DNA of 64,000 nucleotides, taken from NCBI GenBank assembly GCA_963772295.1, contig CAVYWO010000007.1, forward strand, positions 1 to 64,000, in the 5' to 3' direction. The stretch is from AP-15 sp963772295. GTDB taxonomy: Bacteria; Pseudomonadota; Alphaproteobacteria; ATCC43930; CGMCC-115725. Position numbers and translations under genes: made by a program. The notes under the pieces were generated by a model. It worked only from the letters and a program-made list of their open reading frames with translations. It was not told the DNA's origin and ran no database searches. Shown piece by piece: positions 1 through 7,592 of the stretch; within the stretch, counting starts at the first letter, position 1; each line of letters starts with the position of its first letter.

Positions 1-489
1 CGCGCGGCACCAGCGCCGCGACCGAATTGATGACCAAAACGTCGATGGCGCCGGAGCGGACGAGCGTGTCGGCGATTTCGAGCGCCTGCTCGCCGGCGTC
101 GGGCTGCGAGATCAACAGCTCGTCGACATTGACCCCGAGCTTGCGCGCATAACCGGGGTCGAGCGCGTGCTCGGCGTCGATAAAGGCGCAGGTGCCGCCG
201 CCGCGCTGGCCCTCGGCGATGCAGTGCAGGGCCAAAGTCGTCTTGCCCGAGCTTTCCGGCCCGTAGATCTCGACGATGCGGCCGCGCGGCAAGCCGCCGA
301 TGCCGAGGGCGATGTCGAGGCCGAGCGAGCCCGTGGAGATCACCTCGGTGTCGGTCGCGGCCTCGCGCGAGCCGAGCTTCATGATCGAGCCCTTGCCGAA
401 GGCGCGCTCGATCTGACCGAGGGCGGCGTCCAAGGCCCGCTGCTTGTCCATCTGGTCCCTGTCCAACAGGCGCAAGGCGCTCTGCATCA
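1..489 (-). CDS. recA: RecA recombinase, N-terminal part (runs off the left edge)
   Basis: About 163 N-terminal residues of RecA, the ATP-dependent strand-exchange protein and co-protease for LexA cleavage. The reverse strand reads through the classic Walker A GPESSGKTTLALH (about residues 67-79), the FIDAEHALDPGYARKLGV block and the Walker B region LVINSVAALVPR just before the window edge. The start is one of two adjacent ATGs (489 or 486), preceded by a strong AAGGAGGGAG ribosome site. The C-terminal two thirds lie outside the window. It is divergent from the GH1 glycosidase, with a shared intergenic region holding a promoter and LexA-like box. Identity is essentially certain from the motifs. 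Confidence 0.97.
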
Positions 490-542
490 TCTCCCTCCTT
501 CTGCCACAGCCGGCACCCCGGCGCAACGCGCGCCGGCGGGCC

Positions 543-570
543 ATTGTACATGATTTGTTCCGGAAGGCAA
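543..570 (-). promoter_or_regulatory. recA promoter with LexA (SOS) box
   Basis: On the reverse strand TTGCCT (comp. 565-570) and TACAAT (comp. 543-548) are separated by 16 bases, a good -35/-10 pair about 55 bases upstream of the recA start. On the forward strand GTAC-N7-GTTC (546-560) matches the alphaproteobacterial SOS box GTTC-N7-GTTC with one mismatch and overlaps the -10 and spacer, where LexA would block polymerase. The box assignment is inference from the consensus. Confidence 0.55.
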
Positions 571-658
571 ATTTTTTTGCTGCCGATGGCGTCTCCCTGG
601 CGCGGCACGCCCGCACCCGGCATCATGCCGGCCGCGCCGGGATTTGCGGGATCAGACG

Positions 659-1996
659 ATGGCGGAGAGCTTTCCCCAGGGCTTTCTGTGGGGCGCCTCG
701 ACGGCGGCCTATCAGATCGAGGGTGCGGTCCGCGAGGACGGGCGCGGGCCGTCGATCTGGGACGTCTTCTGCGCCCTGCCCGACAAGATCGAAGCCGGCC
801 AGAGCGGCGAGATCGCCTGCGACCACTATCATCGCTGGCCCGAGGACGTGGCGCTGATGCGCGAATTGGGGCTCGGCGCCTATCGCCTGTCGACGGCCTG
901 GCCGCGGCTGTTGCCGGAAGGGCGCGGCCGGGCGAACGAGAAGGGCTTCGCCTTCTATGACCGCCTCGTCGATGCCGTGCTCGATGCCGGCATCGAGCCC
1001 TGGATCTGCCTCTACCATTGGGACCTGCCGCAGCCGCTCGAAGATCGCGGCGGCTGGCAGAACCGGGATGTCGCCTTCTGGTTTGCCGAATACGCCCAGT
1101 GGACGGTGCGCCGGCTCGGCGACCGGGTCAGGCACTGGGCGACCTTCAACGAGCCCAACGTCGCCTGCGTTCTCGGCTATGGCGAGGGCCGGCACGCCCC
1201 CGGCATTCGCGGCCGGGCGAGCGCGCTCAATGCGATCCATGTCATGAACCTGGCGCATGGGCTCGGCGTCGCGGCGATGCGCGCCGAGCGCCCCGGCCTC
1301 CTGATCGGCGACATCTACAATTTTGCTCCGTGCGAGCCGGCAAGCGAGCGCGAGGAAGACCAGATCGCCGCTGCCATGCTCGATGCGCTGTGGAACCGCT
1401 CGTTTCCCGATCCGCAGCTCCTCGGCCGCTATCCCGAACCGCTCGCCGCCGGGATCGAGCCGCTCGTGGTCCCGGGCGATCTCGACATCATCAAGCAAAT
1501 CCCCGACTATTTCGCTTTCAACCACTACACCCGCACGCGCGTCCGCCGCGCCCCCGACCACCCGTTCGAGGTCGGCACCCTGCCGCCGCCGCCCGGCGCC
1601 AAGGTCACCGACATGGGGTGGGAAGTGGCACCCGAGGCGCTTTATGCGGTTCTCCTCGAGGTGAAGCAGCGCTACAGCGGCGATCTGCCGGTCTATATCC
1701 TCGAAAACGGCGCCGCCTTTGCCGATGCGGTCGACGCCGACGGGCAGATCCATGACGCAGACCGCATCGCCTATTTGCGGGGTTATCTGGGTGCCACCCT
1801 CGATGCGATCGGCAAGGGGGTGCCGGTGCGCGGCTATTTCGTCTGGTCGCTGATCGACAATTTCGAATGGACCTTCGGCTACGACAAGCGGTTCGGGCTG
1901 GTCCACGTCGACTACGCGACGCTCGCGCGGCGGCCCAAGGATTTATTTCGTTTCTATGCCGAGCTCGCGCACGGCGCCGGGCTCGAGCGCGAGTAG
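659..1996 (+). CDS. GH1 family beta-glucosidase
   Basis: A 445-residue glycoside hydrolase family 1 TIM-barrel enzyme, expected to release terminal beta-linked glucose from cellobiose-like oligosaccharides in the cytoplasm (no signal peptide). The N-terminus FPQGFLWGASTAAYQIEGA is the family signature. The acid/base glutamate is E165 in TFNEP and the nucleophile is E349 in ILENG. Length fits the family (440-460). ATG 659 is chosen because the family starts just before FPxGFLWG; an in-frame TTG lies 15 bases upstream. Divergent from recA and followed 19 bases later by a GNAT gene in the same direction. Exact substrate (glucoside, galactoside) is not decided by sequence. Confidence 0.92.
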   Translation: MAESFPQGFLWGASTAAYQIEGAVREDGRGPSIWDVFCALPDKIEAGQSGEIACDHYHRWPEDVALMRELGLGAYRLSTAWPRLLPEGRGRANEKGFAFYDRLVDAVLDAGIEPWICLYHWDLPQPLEDRGGWQNRDVAFWFAEYAQWTVRRLGDRVRHWATFNEPNVACVLGYGEGRHAPGIRGRASALNAIHVMNLAHGLGVAAMRAERPGLLIGDIYNFAPCEPASEREEDQIAAAMLDALWNRSFPDPQLLGRYPEPLAAGIEPLVVPGDLDIIKQIPDYFAFNHYTRTRVRRAPDHPFEVGTLPPPPGAKVTDMGWEVAPEALYAVLLEVKQRYSGDLPVYILENGAAFADAVDADGQIHDADRIAYLRGYLGATLDAIGKGVPVRGYFVWSLIDNFEWTFGYDKRFGLVHVDYATLARRPKDLFRFYAELAHGAGLERE

Positions 1997-2015
1997 CGGC
2001 GGCCGGTGCCGAGTG

Positions 2016-2516
2016 ATGAGCGGCGAGGTCACGATCCGCTTTGCCGGGCCGGAGGACGCCGGTCTCCTGCTGCGCCTGATCCGCGAACTGGCGGTCTTTG
2101 AGCGGGCGCCGGAGGCGGTGGAGGCGACCGAGGCCGACCTCCGGCGCCACGGCTTCGGGGCCGACCCGCGATTCGAGGCGCTGCTCGCTTTTGTCGACCA
2201 GGAGCCGGCCGGCATGGCGGTGTTCCACAGCCGCTTTTCGACCTGGCTCGGGCGGCCGGGGCTCTATCTCGTCGATCTCTACGTGGTCGAAGCGGCGCGC
2301 GCGCAGGGCATCGGCCGCCGGCTGATGGCCCGGCTCGCGGCGGTGGCGGTCGAGCGCGGCTGGGGTCGGATCGATTTCCACGTGCTGGACTGGAACCCGG
2401 CGCGCAATTTCTATCACCGGCTCGGCATGGAGCAGCTCGGCGACTGGCTGCGCTACGGCGCCGGCGAAGCCGCGCTCCGCCGCCTCGCGGCCGAGGATTT
2501 GCCCGAGCGCGACTAA
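2016..2516 (+). CDS. GNAT N-acetyltransferase (diamine/spermidine acetyltransferase-like)
   Basis: A 166-residue GNAT-fold protein transferring acetyl from acetyl-CoA to an amine. The layout resembles the SAT1/SSAT-like group: IRFAGPEDAGLLLRLIRELA at the start, the beta4 segment LYLVDLYVVEAARAQGIGRR carrying the acetyl-CoA loop (about residues 86-105), then the FHVLDWNPARNFYHRLGM motif typical of the C-terminal half. ATG 2016 is preferred over in-frame starts further upstream that would overlap the end of the glycosidase gene. It sits 19 bases after the GH1 stop and is probably co-transcribed. The true substrate is unknown. Confidence 0.8.
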   Translation: MSGEVTIRFAGPEDAGLLLRLIRELAVFERAPEAVEATEADLRRHGFGADPRFEALLAFVDQEPAGMAVFHSRFSTWLGRPGLYLVDLYVVEAARAQGIGRRLMARLAAVAVERGWGRIDFHVLDWNPARNFYHRLGMEQLGDWLRYGAGEAALRRLAAEDLPERD

Positions 2517-2673
2517 GCTACCAGACGACCGGGATCCCGTAGTCGGTTATCGGCAGCGGCGTAAAGAAGGCGCGCCGGACCAGATCGGCGAGTGGATAAG
2601 GCAGCGGCGACGGCAGCCGGCCGCGTTGCTGTTTGTAAGCAATCTCATAACCGGCGTACGCGCTGGCAAACAC

Positions 2674-2759
2674 CTGGTTTTCTTCAAAAGGCCTGGGCGG
2701 CGACGCCCCTCGCGAGGGTGAGCAGCTCATCGACGGACCACTGGTCGTAGGCGTCGGTG
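2674..2759. repeat. 86-bp dispersed repeat, copy 1
   Basis: Nearly identical to 7131-7217 in the same orientation; the core GAGGGTGAGCAGCTCATCGA and the following 25 bases match exactly. On the reverse strand both copies can encode the peptide TDAYDQWSVDELLTLA. The sequence beyond the repeat differs completely at both sites, so this is a duplicated short module or the end of a mobile segment. Confidence 0.7.
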
Positions 2760-2818
2760 CCGTACTTCACCGGAGAATCCGGGACGGACCACGATTTATT
2801 TGCAGCGTGTGCAGGCAT
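2684..2818 (-). CDS. small hypothetical protein (44 aa) containing a YDQWSVDELL motif
   Basis: A 44-residue reading frame preceded by AGGAGAT eight bases before its ATG, stopping at TGA 2684. The C-terminal half is encoded by the 86-bp repeat that recurs at 7131-7217, where the same peptide DAYDQWSVDELLTLA occurs but is frameshifted before the end. I do not recognise the family. The good ribosome site and the recurrence of the peptide argue that it is or was translated. The 165 bases after it (2517-2683) can encode a reverse-strand tail of no recognised family. Confidence 0.4.
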   Translation of the reverse strand: MPAHAANKSWSVPDSPVKYGTDAYDQWSVDELLTLARGVAAQAF

Positions 2819-2857
2819 CGGTCATCTCCTCGATGCGCGTGGCGCTTCGACCGTGGT

Positions 2858-3739
2858 CTATCCGAGCTTTGCTGCGAGATAGTCCGAGAACGCACGCAGC
2901 TTCGGCACCGGGTGAGGTCCCGCGGGATAGACGGCGTGCACATCGACCGGCTCCAGCACGCAGTCGGAAAGGACCGGACGCACCTCGCCGCGCTCGAGCT
3001 CCGCCCGGCACATCCAGCGCGACACCAGGGCAATCCCGAGCCCCGCCTTCACGCAGGCCATCACGCCCTCGGCGGATCCGACCTGCACTCGGCCGTCGAC
3101 GGCAACCGAAGTGACGGCGCCAGAGCGCCCGAAGGCCCAGCCGCGGCGACCCAACAGCCCGGGCCCGACAACGCGATCGTGCCGCGACAGGTCCGCCAAG
3201 GTGTGCGGAACGCCGCGCTGCGCTAGATACGCCGGCGACGCAATGACCAGCCGCGGCGCCGAGGCCAGCAAGCGGGCGCCGAAGGAGGAGTTGGCAAGAT
3301 GCCCCAGGCGCAGCGCCATGTCGGCACCTTCGGCAATAAGGTCGTCCGTCCGATCGGAGATGAGGAGCTCGATTTTCAAGCCTGGGTGCTGCTCCAGAAA
3401 TGCCGGCAGACGCGGAATCACCTCGCGAGTCCCGAAGGCGCCATCCATCACGGCCCGCAGCACACCGTGCAGGCTGTCGGCCCCGCGTGCGGCATGTGCG
3501 GCCTCGTCCAGCTCGCCGAGGATCCGGCGGGAGCGCTCAAGAAAGATAACGCCGGCATCGGTCAGTGCGACCCGGCGCGTCGTGCGCAGGAACAGTTTCA
3601 CTCCCAGCCGGCCCTCCAGGCTGGCCACCATCCGCGACACCGAGGGCTGCGACACGCCGAACTCGCGGGCGACCATCGAGAAGCTGCCAGTCTCGGCAGC
3701 CCGAACGAACACCGAGAGTTCCTGAAGCCGATCACTCAT
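2858..3739 (-). CDS. LysR-family transcriptional regulator
   Basis: 293 residues, the usual LTTR length. The N-terminal winged HTH covers about residues 1-60 (LQELSVFVRAAETGSFSMVA, then VSQPSVSRMVASLE as the recognition region and LFLRTTRRVALTDAG). The rest is a substrate-binding domain of the AaeR/DmlR-like group. ATG 3739 is the only start that places the HTH at the very N-terminus. It is divergent from the YHS-domain gene, with an ATAC-N7-GTAT LysR-type box overlapping its own start codon, so autoregulation and control of the YHS gene are the obvious guesses. The inducer is unknown. Confidence 0.9.
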   Translation of the reverse strand: MSDRLQELSVFVRAAETGSFSMVAREFGVSQPSVSRMVASLEGRLGVKLFLRTTRRVALTDAGVIFLERSRRILGELDEAAHAARGADSLHGVLRAVMDGAFGTREVIPRLPAFLEQHPGLKIELLISDRTDDLIAEGADMALRLGHLANSSFGARLLASAPRLVIASPAYLAQRGVPHTLADLSRHDRVVGPGLLGRRGWAFGRSGAVTSVAVDGRVQVGSAEGVMACVKAGLGIALVSRWMCRAELERGEVRPVLSDCVLEPVDVHAVYPAGPHPVPKLRAFSDYLAAKLG

Positions 3740-3752
3740 ACGTATCGTGTAT
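3738..3752. promoter_or_regulatory. candidate LysR box ATAC-N7-GTAT
   Basis: A perfect 4+4 dyad with the T-N11-A spacing typical of LysR-type operators. It lies between the LysR gene and the divergent YHS gene and overlaps the LysR start codon. The function is inferred from position and symmetry only. Confidence 0.4.
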
Positions 3753-3860
3753 AAGTGATTTACATTCGTTACGTCTACTCTCCGCATCGTGAATGGGTCA
3801 TTTTTCTCGGGTGGCCGGCGGTTTGAAAGTCGGTTCGGCGAACCCAATACGAATGGAGTG

Positions 3861-4334
3861 ATGGAAATGCTTTCGAGAATGATTTCAACGGCCTGCGCGG
3901 CACTCGTGCTCGCGACGCTCATCGCACCGGGCGTGCGAGCCGGCCAAGCACCTCACGTCAATACGATCGGTGGGATCGCGCTGCATGGCTTCGACCCCGT
4001 CGCTTACTTCACCCAGAACAAGGCAGTGTTAGGCTCGCCGCATTTTACTGCTATGTATCACGGCGTCACCTACGAATTCGCCTCAAAGGAAGACCAAGCT
4101 GCCTTCCAGGCGGACCCTGAGAAGTACGTTCCGCAATATGGCGGCTTCTGTGCTTTTGCCACCAGCAAAGGGGTAAAGTTCGATGCCGACCTGCACGAAT
4201 TCGCGATCAGTAAGGGCAAGCTTTACGTCAACAACAACGAGCAGGCGAAGAAGCTCTTTCAGGAAGACGTAGCGGGCACTATCGAGAAGGCCGATCACAA
4301 TTGGCCCGACGTCGTCAAGCAGCCAATGCATTAG
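3861..4334 (+). CDS. exported YHS-domain protein
   Basis: 157 residues with an N-terminal signal peptide (hydrophobic ACAALVLATLIAPGVRAG, cleavage likely near residue 28). The mature part follows the bacterial YHS (seleno)protein pattern: GFDPVAYFTQNKAVLGSPHF, YEFASKEDQAAFQADPEKY, PQYGGFCAFATSKG and a terminal ADHNWPDV. YHS domains are associated with metal (often copper) handling. Cys in YGGFCAF is the conserved position. No in-frame TGA is present, so this is not a selenoprotein form. ATG 3861 or 3867 could be used; GGAG at 3855 fits the latter. Its neighbour on the right is a bufferin copper-binding peptide locus, which supports a metal role. Confidence 0.85.
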   Translation: MEMLSRMISTACAALVLATLIAPGVRAGQAPHVNTIGGIALHGFDPVAYFTQNKAVLGSPHFTAMYHGVTYEFASKEDQAAFQADPEKYVPQYGGFCAFATSKGVKFDADLHEFAISKGKLYVNNNEQAKKLFQEDVAGTIEKADHNWPDVVKQPMH

Positions 4335-4352
4335 CCATTCTTCCCGTTCTTC

Positions 4353-4389
4353 CGGCGCCTCTCGGGGGATAAGTCTCGGAGAGGCGCCG
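4353..4389 (+). terminator. hairpin after the YHS gene
   Basis: Perfect 11-bp stem (CGGCGCCTCTC at 4353-4363, its complement at 4379-4389) with a 15-base loop, 19 bases after the YHS stop. There is no T-run, so it is a weak or Rho-assisted terminator, or a processing hairpin. Confidence 0.45.
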
Positions 4390-4535
4390 CACTGCCGGCC
4401 GAATTGCGGCCGCCGCGGCACCAGCCGAGAATTTTTTCCTGCCGTCGTCGATGGGCGTAACCGACGCCGCCGCCCGAGCGAATCACGCAGGCGACGGCCC
4501 GCTGCGCCAGGCCGTGAAACAGAGAGGGATTGCCG

Positions 4536-4799
4536 ATGAACCGCCGCCTGCTTGCCACCTCCACCTTGGCCGCCGCCGTCACTCTGGCGCTCGCGACGCA
4601 AACCATGCCGGCGCGCGCCGCCGCCGACGATGCTATGGAGAAATGCTACGGCATCAACGCCAGGGGAAAGAACGATTGCGCCGCTGGCGCGCATTCCTGC
4701 GCCGGCCAATCGACCAAGGACCGCGATGCGCAATCCTATGTCTTCCTGCCCGCAGGGGTCTGCGCCAAGATCGCCGGCGGCAGCAGCAAGGCTGGCTGA
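4536..4799 (+). CDS. bufA1: bufferin-type precursor peptide (DUF2282, BufA1 family)
   Basis: 87 residues: signal peptide 1-29 (MNRRLLATSTLAAAVTLALA, then ARAAA) and a short mature region with four cysteines at about positions 37, 48, 55 and 76, in the family order EKCYG, NDCAAG, SCAGQST and AGVC. DUF2282 proteins are now described as bufferins, ribosomally made and post-translationally modified copper-binding peptides whose cysteines are modified by an MNIO (DUF692) enzyme with a partner protein. ATG 4536 has AGAGAGGGA upstream. Downstream are remains of the MNIO gene, the partner gene and a DoxX gene, the standard layout. Family call is strong; copper role is by analogy. Confidence 0.88.
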   Translation: MNRRLLATSTLAAAVTLALATQTMPARAAADDAMEKCYGINARGKNDCAAGAHSCAGQSTKDRDAQSYVFLPAGVCAKIAGGSSKAG

Positions 4800-4803
4800 A
4801 GCA

Positions 4804-5295
4804 CGCTGTAATGTCGTGCAGGTGCAGGAGCGGCTGAGGCGTCCGATCCTCGTCGAGAATCCCTCGATCTATCTCCGCTTCGCGCGGTCGACGATCCCGG
4901 AATGGGAGTTCCTCGCCGCCCTCGTCGCGCGGACCGGCTGCGGCATCTTGTGCGACGTCAATAACATCTTCGTGAGTTGCGCCAACCATGGCTGGGATGC
5001 GGCAACCTATCTCGCCGCGCTGCCGGCGCAGTCGATCGGCGAGATTCATCTGGCCGGCCACGCAGCGCGCACACTCGGTAATGGCGTCGTGCTGCGCATC
5101 GACGACCAGGGCTCGCCTGTCGCTCCCGAAGTGTGGGCGCTCTATCGCACCGCGCTGTCGCGCTTCGGGAAGGTGCCGACGCTCATCGAATGGGACAGCA
5201 ACGTGCCGGCCCTCGAAATCCTGCTCGACGAAGCCGGACAGGCGGCGCGGCATCTCGCCAAAGTGACCCAGGCAAAGCGTGCCGACGCTGCATGA
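4804..5295 (+). pseudogene. bufB: DUF692 / MNIO maturase (BufB), N-terminally truncated
   Basis: About 164 residues corresponding to the C-terminal half or so of an MNIO enzyme (multinuclear non-heme iron oxidase, TIM barrel, normally about 280 residues). Recognisable blocks: VQERLRRPILVENPS, IPEWEFLAALVARTGCG, LCDVNNIFVSCANHGWD, GEIHLAGHA and VPTLIEWDSNVP, which carry several of the iron ligands. The first roughly 125-135 residues are missing: recognisable sequence begins only a few bases after the bufA1 stop, with no ATG, only GTG codons at 4816 and 4822. This looks like a deletion between bufA1 and the middle of bufB. It overlaps the next gene by 17 bases. Confidence 0.85.
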
Positions 5296-6067
5296 GACGC
5301 AGCGCGCGATGGCGCGGAGCATCCTGGCGGGCGCCGATGACGCGCTCGCGCCGGAAATCCGCTCCGACGGCATCGCGCCAGGCGAGCGGCTGCGCGTCTA
5401 CCGCGGCAACATGACGGGCGCGCTGGTCGGGGCGCTGCGTCTCTCCTATCCCGCGATCGACAACCTCGTCGGCGCCGAGTTCTTCGAGGCTGCCGCGTGG
5501 CAATTCATCCGCGCAGAGCCGCCGCGGACCGCCTGGCTCTACGAATATGGCGGCGCCTTTCCCGCCTTTCTCGCGCGGTTTCCCGCGGCGGCGTCGCTCG
5601 CCTATCTGCCAGACGTGGCGCGCCTCGAATGGGCGATCAATGAAGTGCTCCATGCGGCGGACGAAAGGCCGCTCGAGCTGAGCAGCCTTGCCGCGCTGAT
5701 CGACGCCGACGAAGCCGACGTCACCTTCGCGCCGCATCCGGCGGTCCGTTTGCTGCACGCCGCCTGTCCCGCCGATTCGATCTGGCGCGCGGTGCTGCAG
5801 GACGACGAGGAGGCGCTCGGCCGCATCGACCTCTCCGACGACACTGTCTTCATTCTCCTCGAACGCGGTGCCGCCGGCGTCGAGGTGACACGGCTTGGCG
5901 AGGCCGAGGCGCGCTTCACCGCGGCACTCTTCGCGGGCGTCACGCTCGACGCTGCGGCCGCGCAGGTCCCGGAGCTCGATGTGGCGTCGCTGCTCGCCGG
6001 GCATTTCGTGCGCGGGCGATTCATCTCCTGCACGATCGCTGGCTATGCCGAGGAGAGCCCATCATGA
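5279..6067 (+). CDS. bufC: DUF2063 MNIO partner protein (BufC-like)
   Basis: 262 residues. The N-terminal domain (LHETQRAMARSILAG, then RLRVYRGNMTGALVGALRLSYP and GAEFFEAAAWQFIRAEPPRT) is the putative DNA-binding/DUF2063 fold that pairs with MNIO enzymes and presents the precursor peptide; the C-terminal half is the variable part of the same family. The start is GTG 5279, overlapping the bufB tail by 17 bases. The stop overlaps the doxX start (ATGA), so the genes are translationally coupled. The gene is intact although its enzyme partner is truncated. Confidence 0.85.
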   Translation: MPTLHETQRAMARSILAGADDALAPEIRSDGIAPGERLRVYRGNMTGALVGALRLSYPAIDNLVGAEFFEAAAWQFIRAEPPRTAWLYEYGGAFPAFLARFPAAASLAYLPDVARLEWAINEVLHAADERPLELSSLAALIDADEADVTFAPHPAVRLLHAACPADSIWRAVLQDDEEALGRIDLSDDTVFILLERGAAGVEVTRLGEAEARFTAALFAGVTLDAAAAQVPELDVASLLAGHFVRGRFISCTIAGYAEESPS

Positions 6068-6495
6068 CCGCTGCGGCGTCGCGGGCGCTCGGCTGGCTCG
6101 ACCGCTTTCCCTATGCCGTGCTGGCCGTGGTGCTGCGGCTGGCGGTGGCGGAAGTGTTTTGGAGCTCAGGGCAATCCAAGCTGCTGAGCTGGAGCACGAC
6201 GGTCGCGCTCTTCAAACAGGAGTATCGCGTGCCGCTGCTGCCGCCGGAACTCGCGGCCTATCTCGCGGCGACGATCGAGCTGACGACGCCGGTCCTGCTG
6301 GTCCTCGGCCTCCTCGTCCGCCCCGCCGCCGCGGTGCTCCTCGGCATGACGGCGGTCATCGAGATCTTCGTCTATCCGGACGCCTGGCCGACCCACCTGC
6401 AATGGGCCGCGATGCTGCTGGTCCTGCTGACGCGCGGCGCCGGCGCCCTGTCGATCGATCGGGCGATCCGTCACCGCATCCCGGGCGACCAGTGA
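6064..6495 (+). CDS. DoxX family membrane protein
   Basis: 143 residues with about four transmembrane segments (around AVLAVVLRLAVAEVFWSSG, an ELTTPVLLVLGLLVRPAAA stretch, the AVLLGMTAVIEIFVYP stretch and a C-terminal AAMLLVLLTRGAGAL). DoxX proteins are the usual last gene of bufferin operons, of undefined role, possibly linked to redox or respiratory function. ATGA overlap with the upstream gene shows it belongs to the same operon. Confidence 0.85.
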   Translation: MTAAASRALGWLDRFPYAVLAVVLRLAVAEVFWSSGQSKLLSWSTTVALFKQEYRVPLLPPELAAYLAATIELTTPVLLVLGLLVRPAAAVLLGMTAVIEIFVYPDAWPTHLQWAAMLLVLLTRGAGALSIDRAIRHRIPGDQ

Positions 6496-6536
6496 TGCCG
6501 ATCACAAGGAATATAGAATGTAGGGACGGACTACGG

Positions 6537-7091
6537 TTAATTCATGCGGCAGCGTGCACGGTGGGCAAGCTGCGAGGCCGGTGCGTGGTCTCGACTCGGT
6601 AATAATTGGGGACGGACCACTATTCTCCACCAACGCCACAGCCCGGCGAAGCCAAGGCGCCAGACGCCGTTGGCGGTGAAGCCAGTCACAGCGCCCACGG
6701 CCTGAAAGAAGACGCTCATCGGCAATCCATTGAGCGGCACGATGATTGGAATCGAGGTAAGCGTCGGCGGCAGCGAACCAAGCAAGGCGGCGCCTACCCA
6801 ATATGGCCCACCGCGCGGGATGCGATCGAGGATGAGCCCGATCGGGATCGCCCAGACGCCGCCTCAAAAGGCCAGCGACAAAAAGGCGGGAACGCCCCAG
6901 GGCGGCCTGCCCGCGAGATCGTAAGGCATGAGCGGCGTCAACCCGAGCAGGTGGCAGAGGCCGATCACCGGCTGGTGGACAACAAGCACGGCCAGAGCGC
7001 CGAGCAAGAAGGCCGCGAGCGATCGCTTGAGCAAGGGGTGATCTCCCGTTGCCTGCTTCTGAATCCTGTCCGCGCTTTGAGGCGACAACAC
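6537..7091 (-). pseudogene. hydrophobic membrane protein interrupted by an in-frame TGA
   Basis: One continuous reverse-strand frame encodes a multi-pass membrane protein (segments LAAFLLGALAVLVVHQPVIG, WGGVWAIPIGLILDRIPRG, SVFFQAVGAVTGFTANGVW), broken by TGA at 6864-6866 where Trp would fit (AF-stop-GGVW). The upstream part starts near TTG/GTG 7091; the original ATG (in the 86-bp repeat context at about 7130) is now in another frame. Family not recognised. Either a genuine nonsense mutation or a base-call error. Confidence 0.55.
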
Positions 7092-7130
7092 GACGAGCTC
7101 GACGCCGGCTTGGCTTTGTATGTGACGACA

Positions 7131-7217
7131 TGGTGTTTTCCTTCAAAGGGCCTGGGCGGCGACGTCTTCGCGAGGGTGAGCAGCTCATCGACGGACCACT
7201 GGTCGTAGGCGTCGGTG
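7131..7217. repeat. 86-bp dispersed repeat, copy 2
   Basis: Same orientation and almost the same sequence as 2674-2759, with one base less in the middle, which shifts the frame of the encoded YDQWSVDELL peptide. It lies exactly between the reverse-strand membrane pseudogene and the forward-strand 3' gene fragment at 7215, so it marks a junction. Confidence 0.7.
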
Positions 7218-7418
7218 TTCGGCGGCATCAATTCGGCCGCCGGCGCCTGCGCCTGGCACGTCCTGGGCGGCGAGCAGTCGCTGAAGGACTGGGCGCTTTC
7301 CCAGGGCTGGGCCGGGCGCCGGGTGAGCCAGGAGAATGCGACCGGGATCCCGGTCGCGGCGCTCGACATCCTCGCCGTGCATTTCCACCTGCTGCCAGGC
7401 GGCCAGGAACGGCATTAA
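7215..7418 (+). pseudogene. 3' fragment of a gene (possibly DUF6456-like C-terminus)
   Basis: 67 codons of convincing coding sequence (AAGACAWHVLGGEQSLKDWA, ENATGIPVAALDILAVHF) ending at TAA, with no upstream part: the 86-bp repeat replaces it. The pattern of a Trp-containing helix followed by SGIL-VAAL-LA-HF resembles the C-terminal DUF6456 region of alphaproteobacterial regulators, but this is a memory-based match. It is a remnant cut by the repeat. Confidence 0.4.
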
Positions 7419-7592
7419 ACACGCGCGTTTGATTTCGGGAGGGTCTCGCATTCTGTCGAAACGGTCGTTTCAGAATGTTCCGGCTTCTGCAGCACCTCTT
7501 CGCCCGAAAATCGCGCTCCGGCCCGTTGGTGCAATCAGGCAGCCCTGCCGCTAGGATCAGCAAAATTCAGTCAGAAAGGCAGGAGATGAGCA

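Noticed and set aside
623..1906. Long reverse-strand open frame opposite the GH1 gene
   Set aside because: Antisense shadow of a high-GC gene; the forward frame has catalytic motifs and this one has none.
3861..4334. Selenoprotein form of the YHS protein
   Set aside because: No in-frame TGA and no SECIS-like context; the relevant position is Cys.
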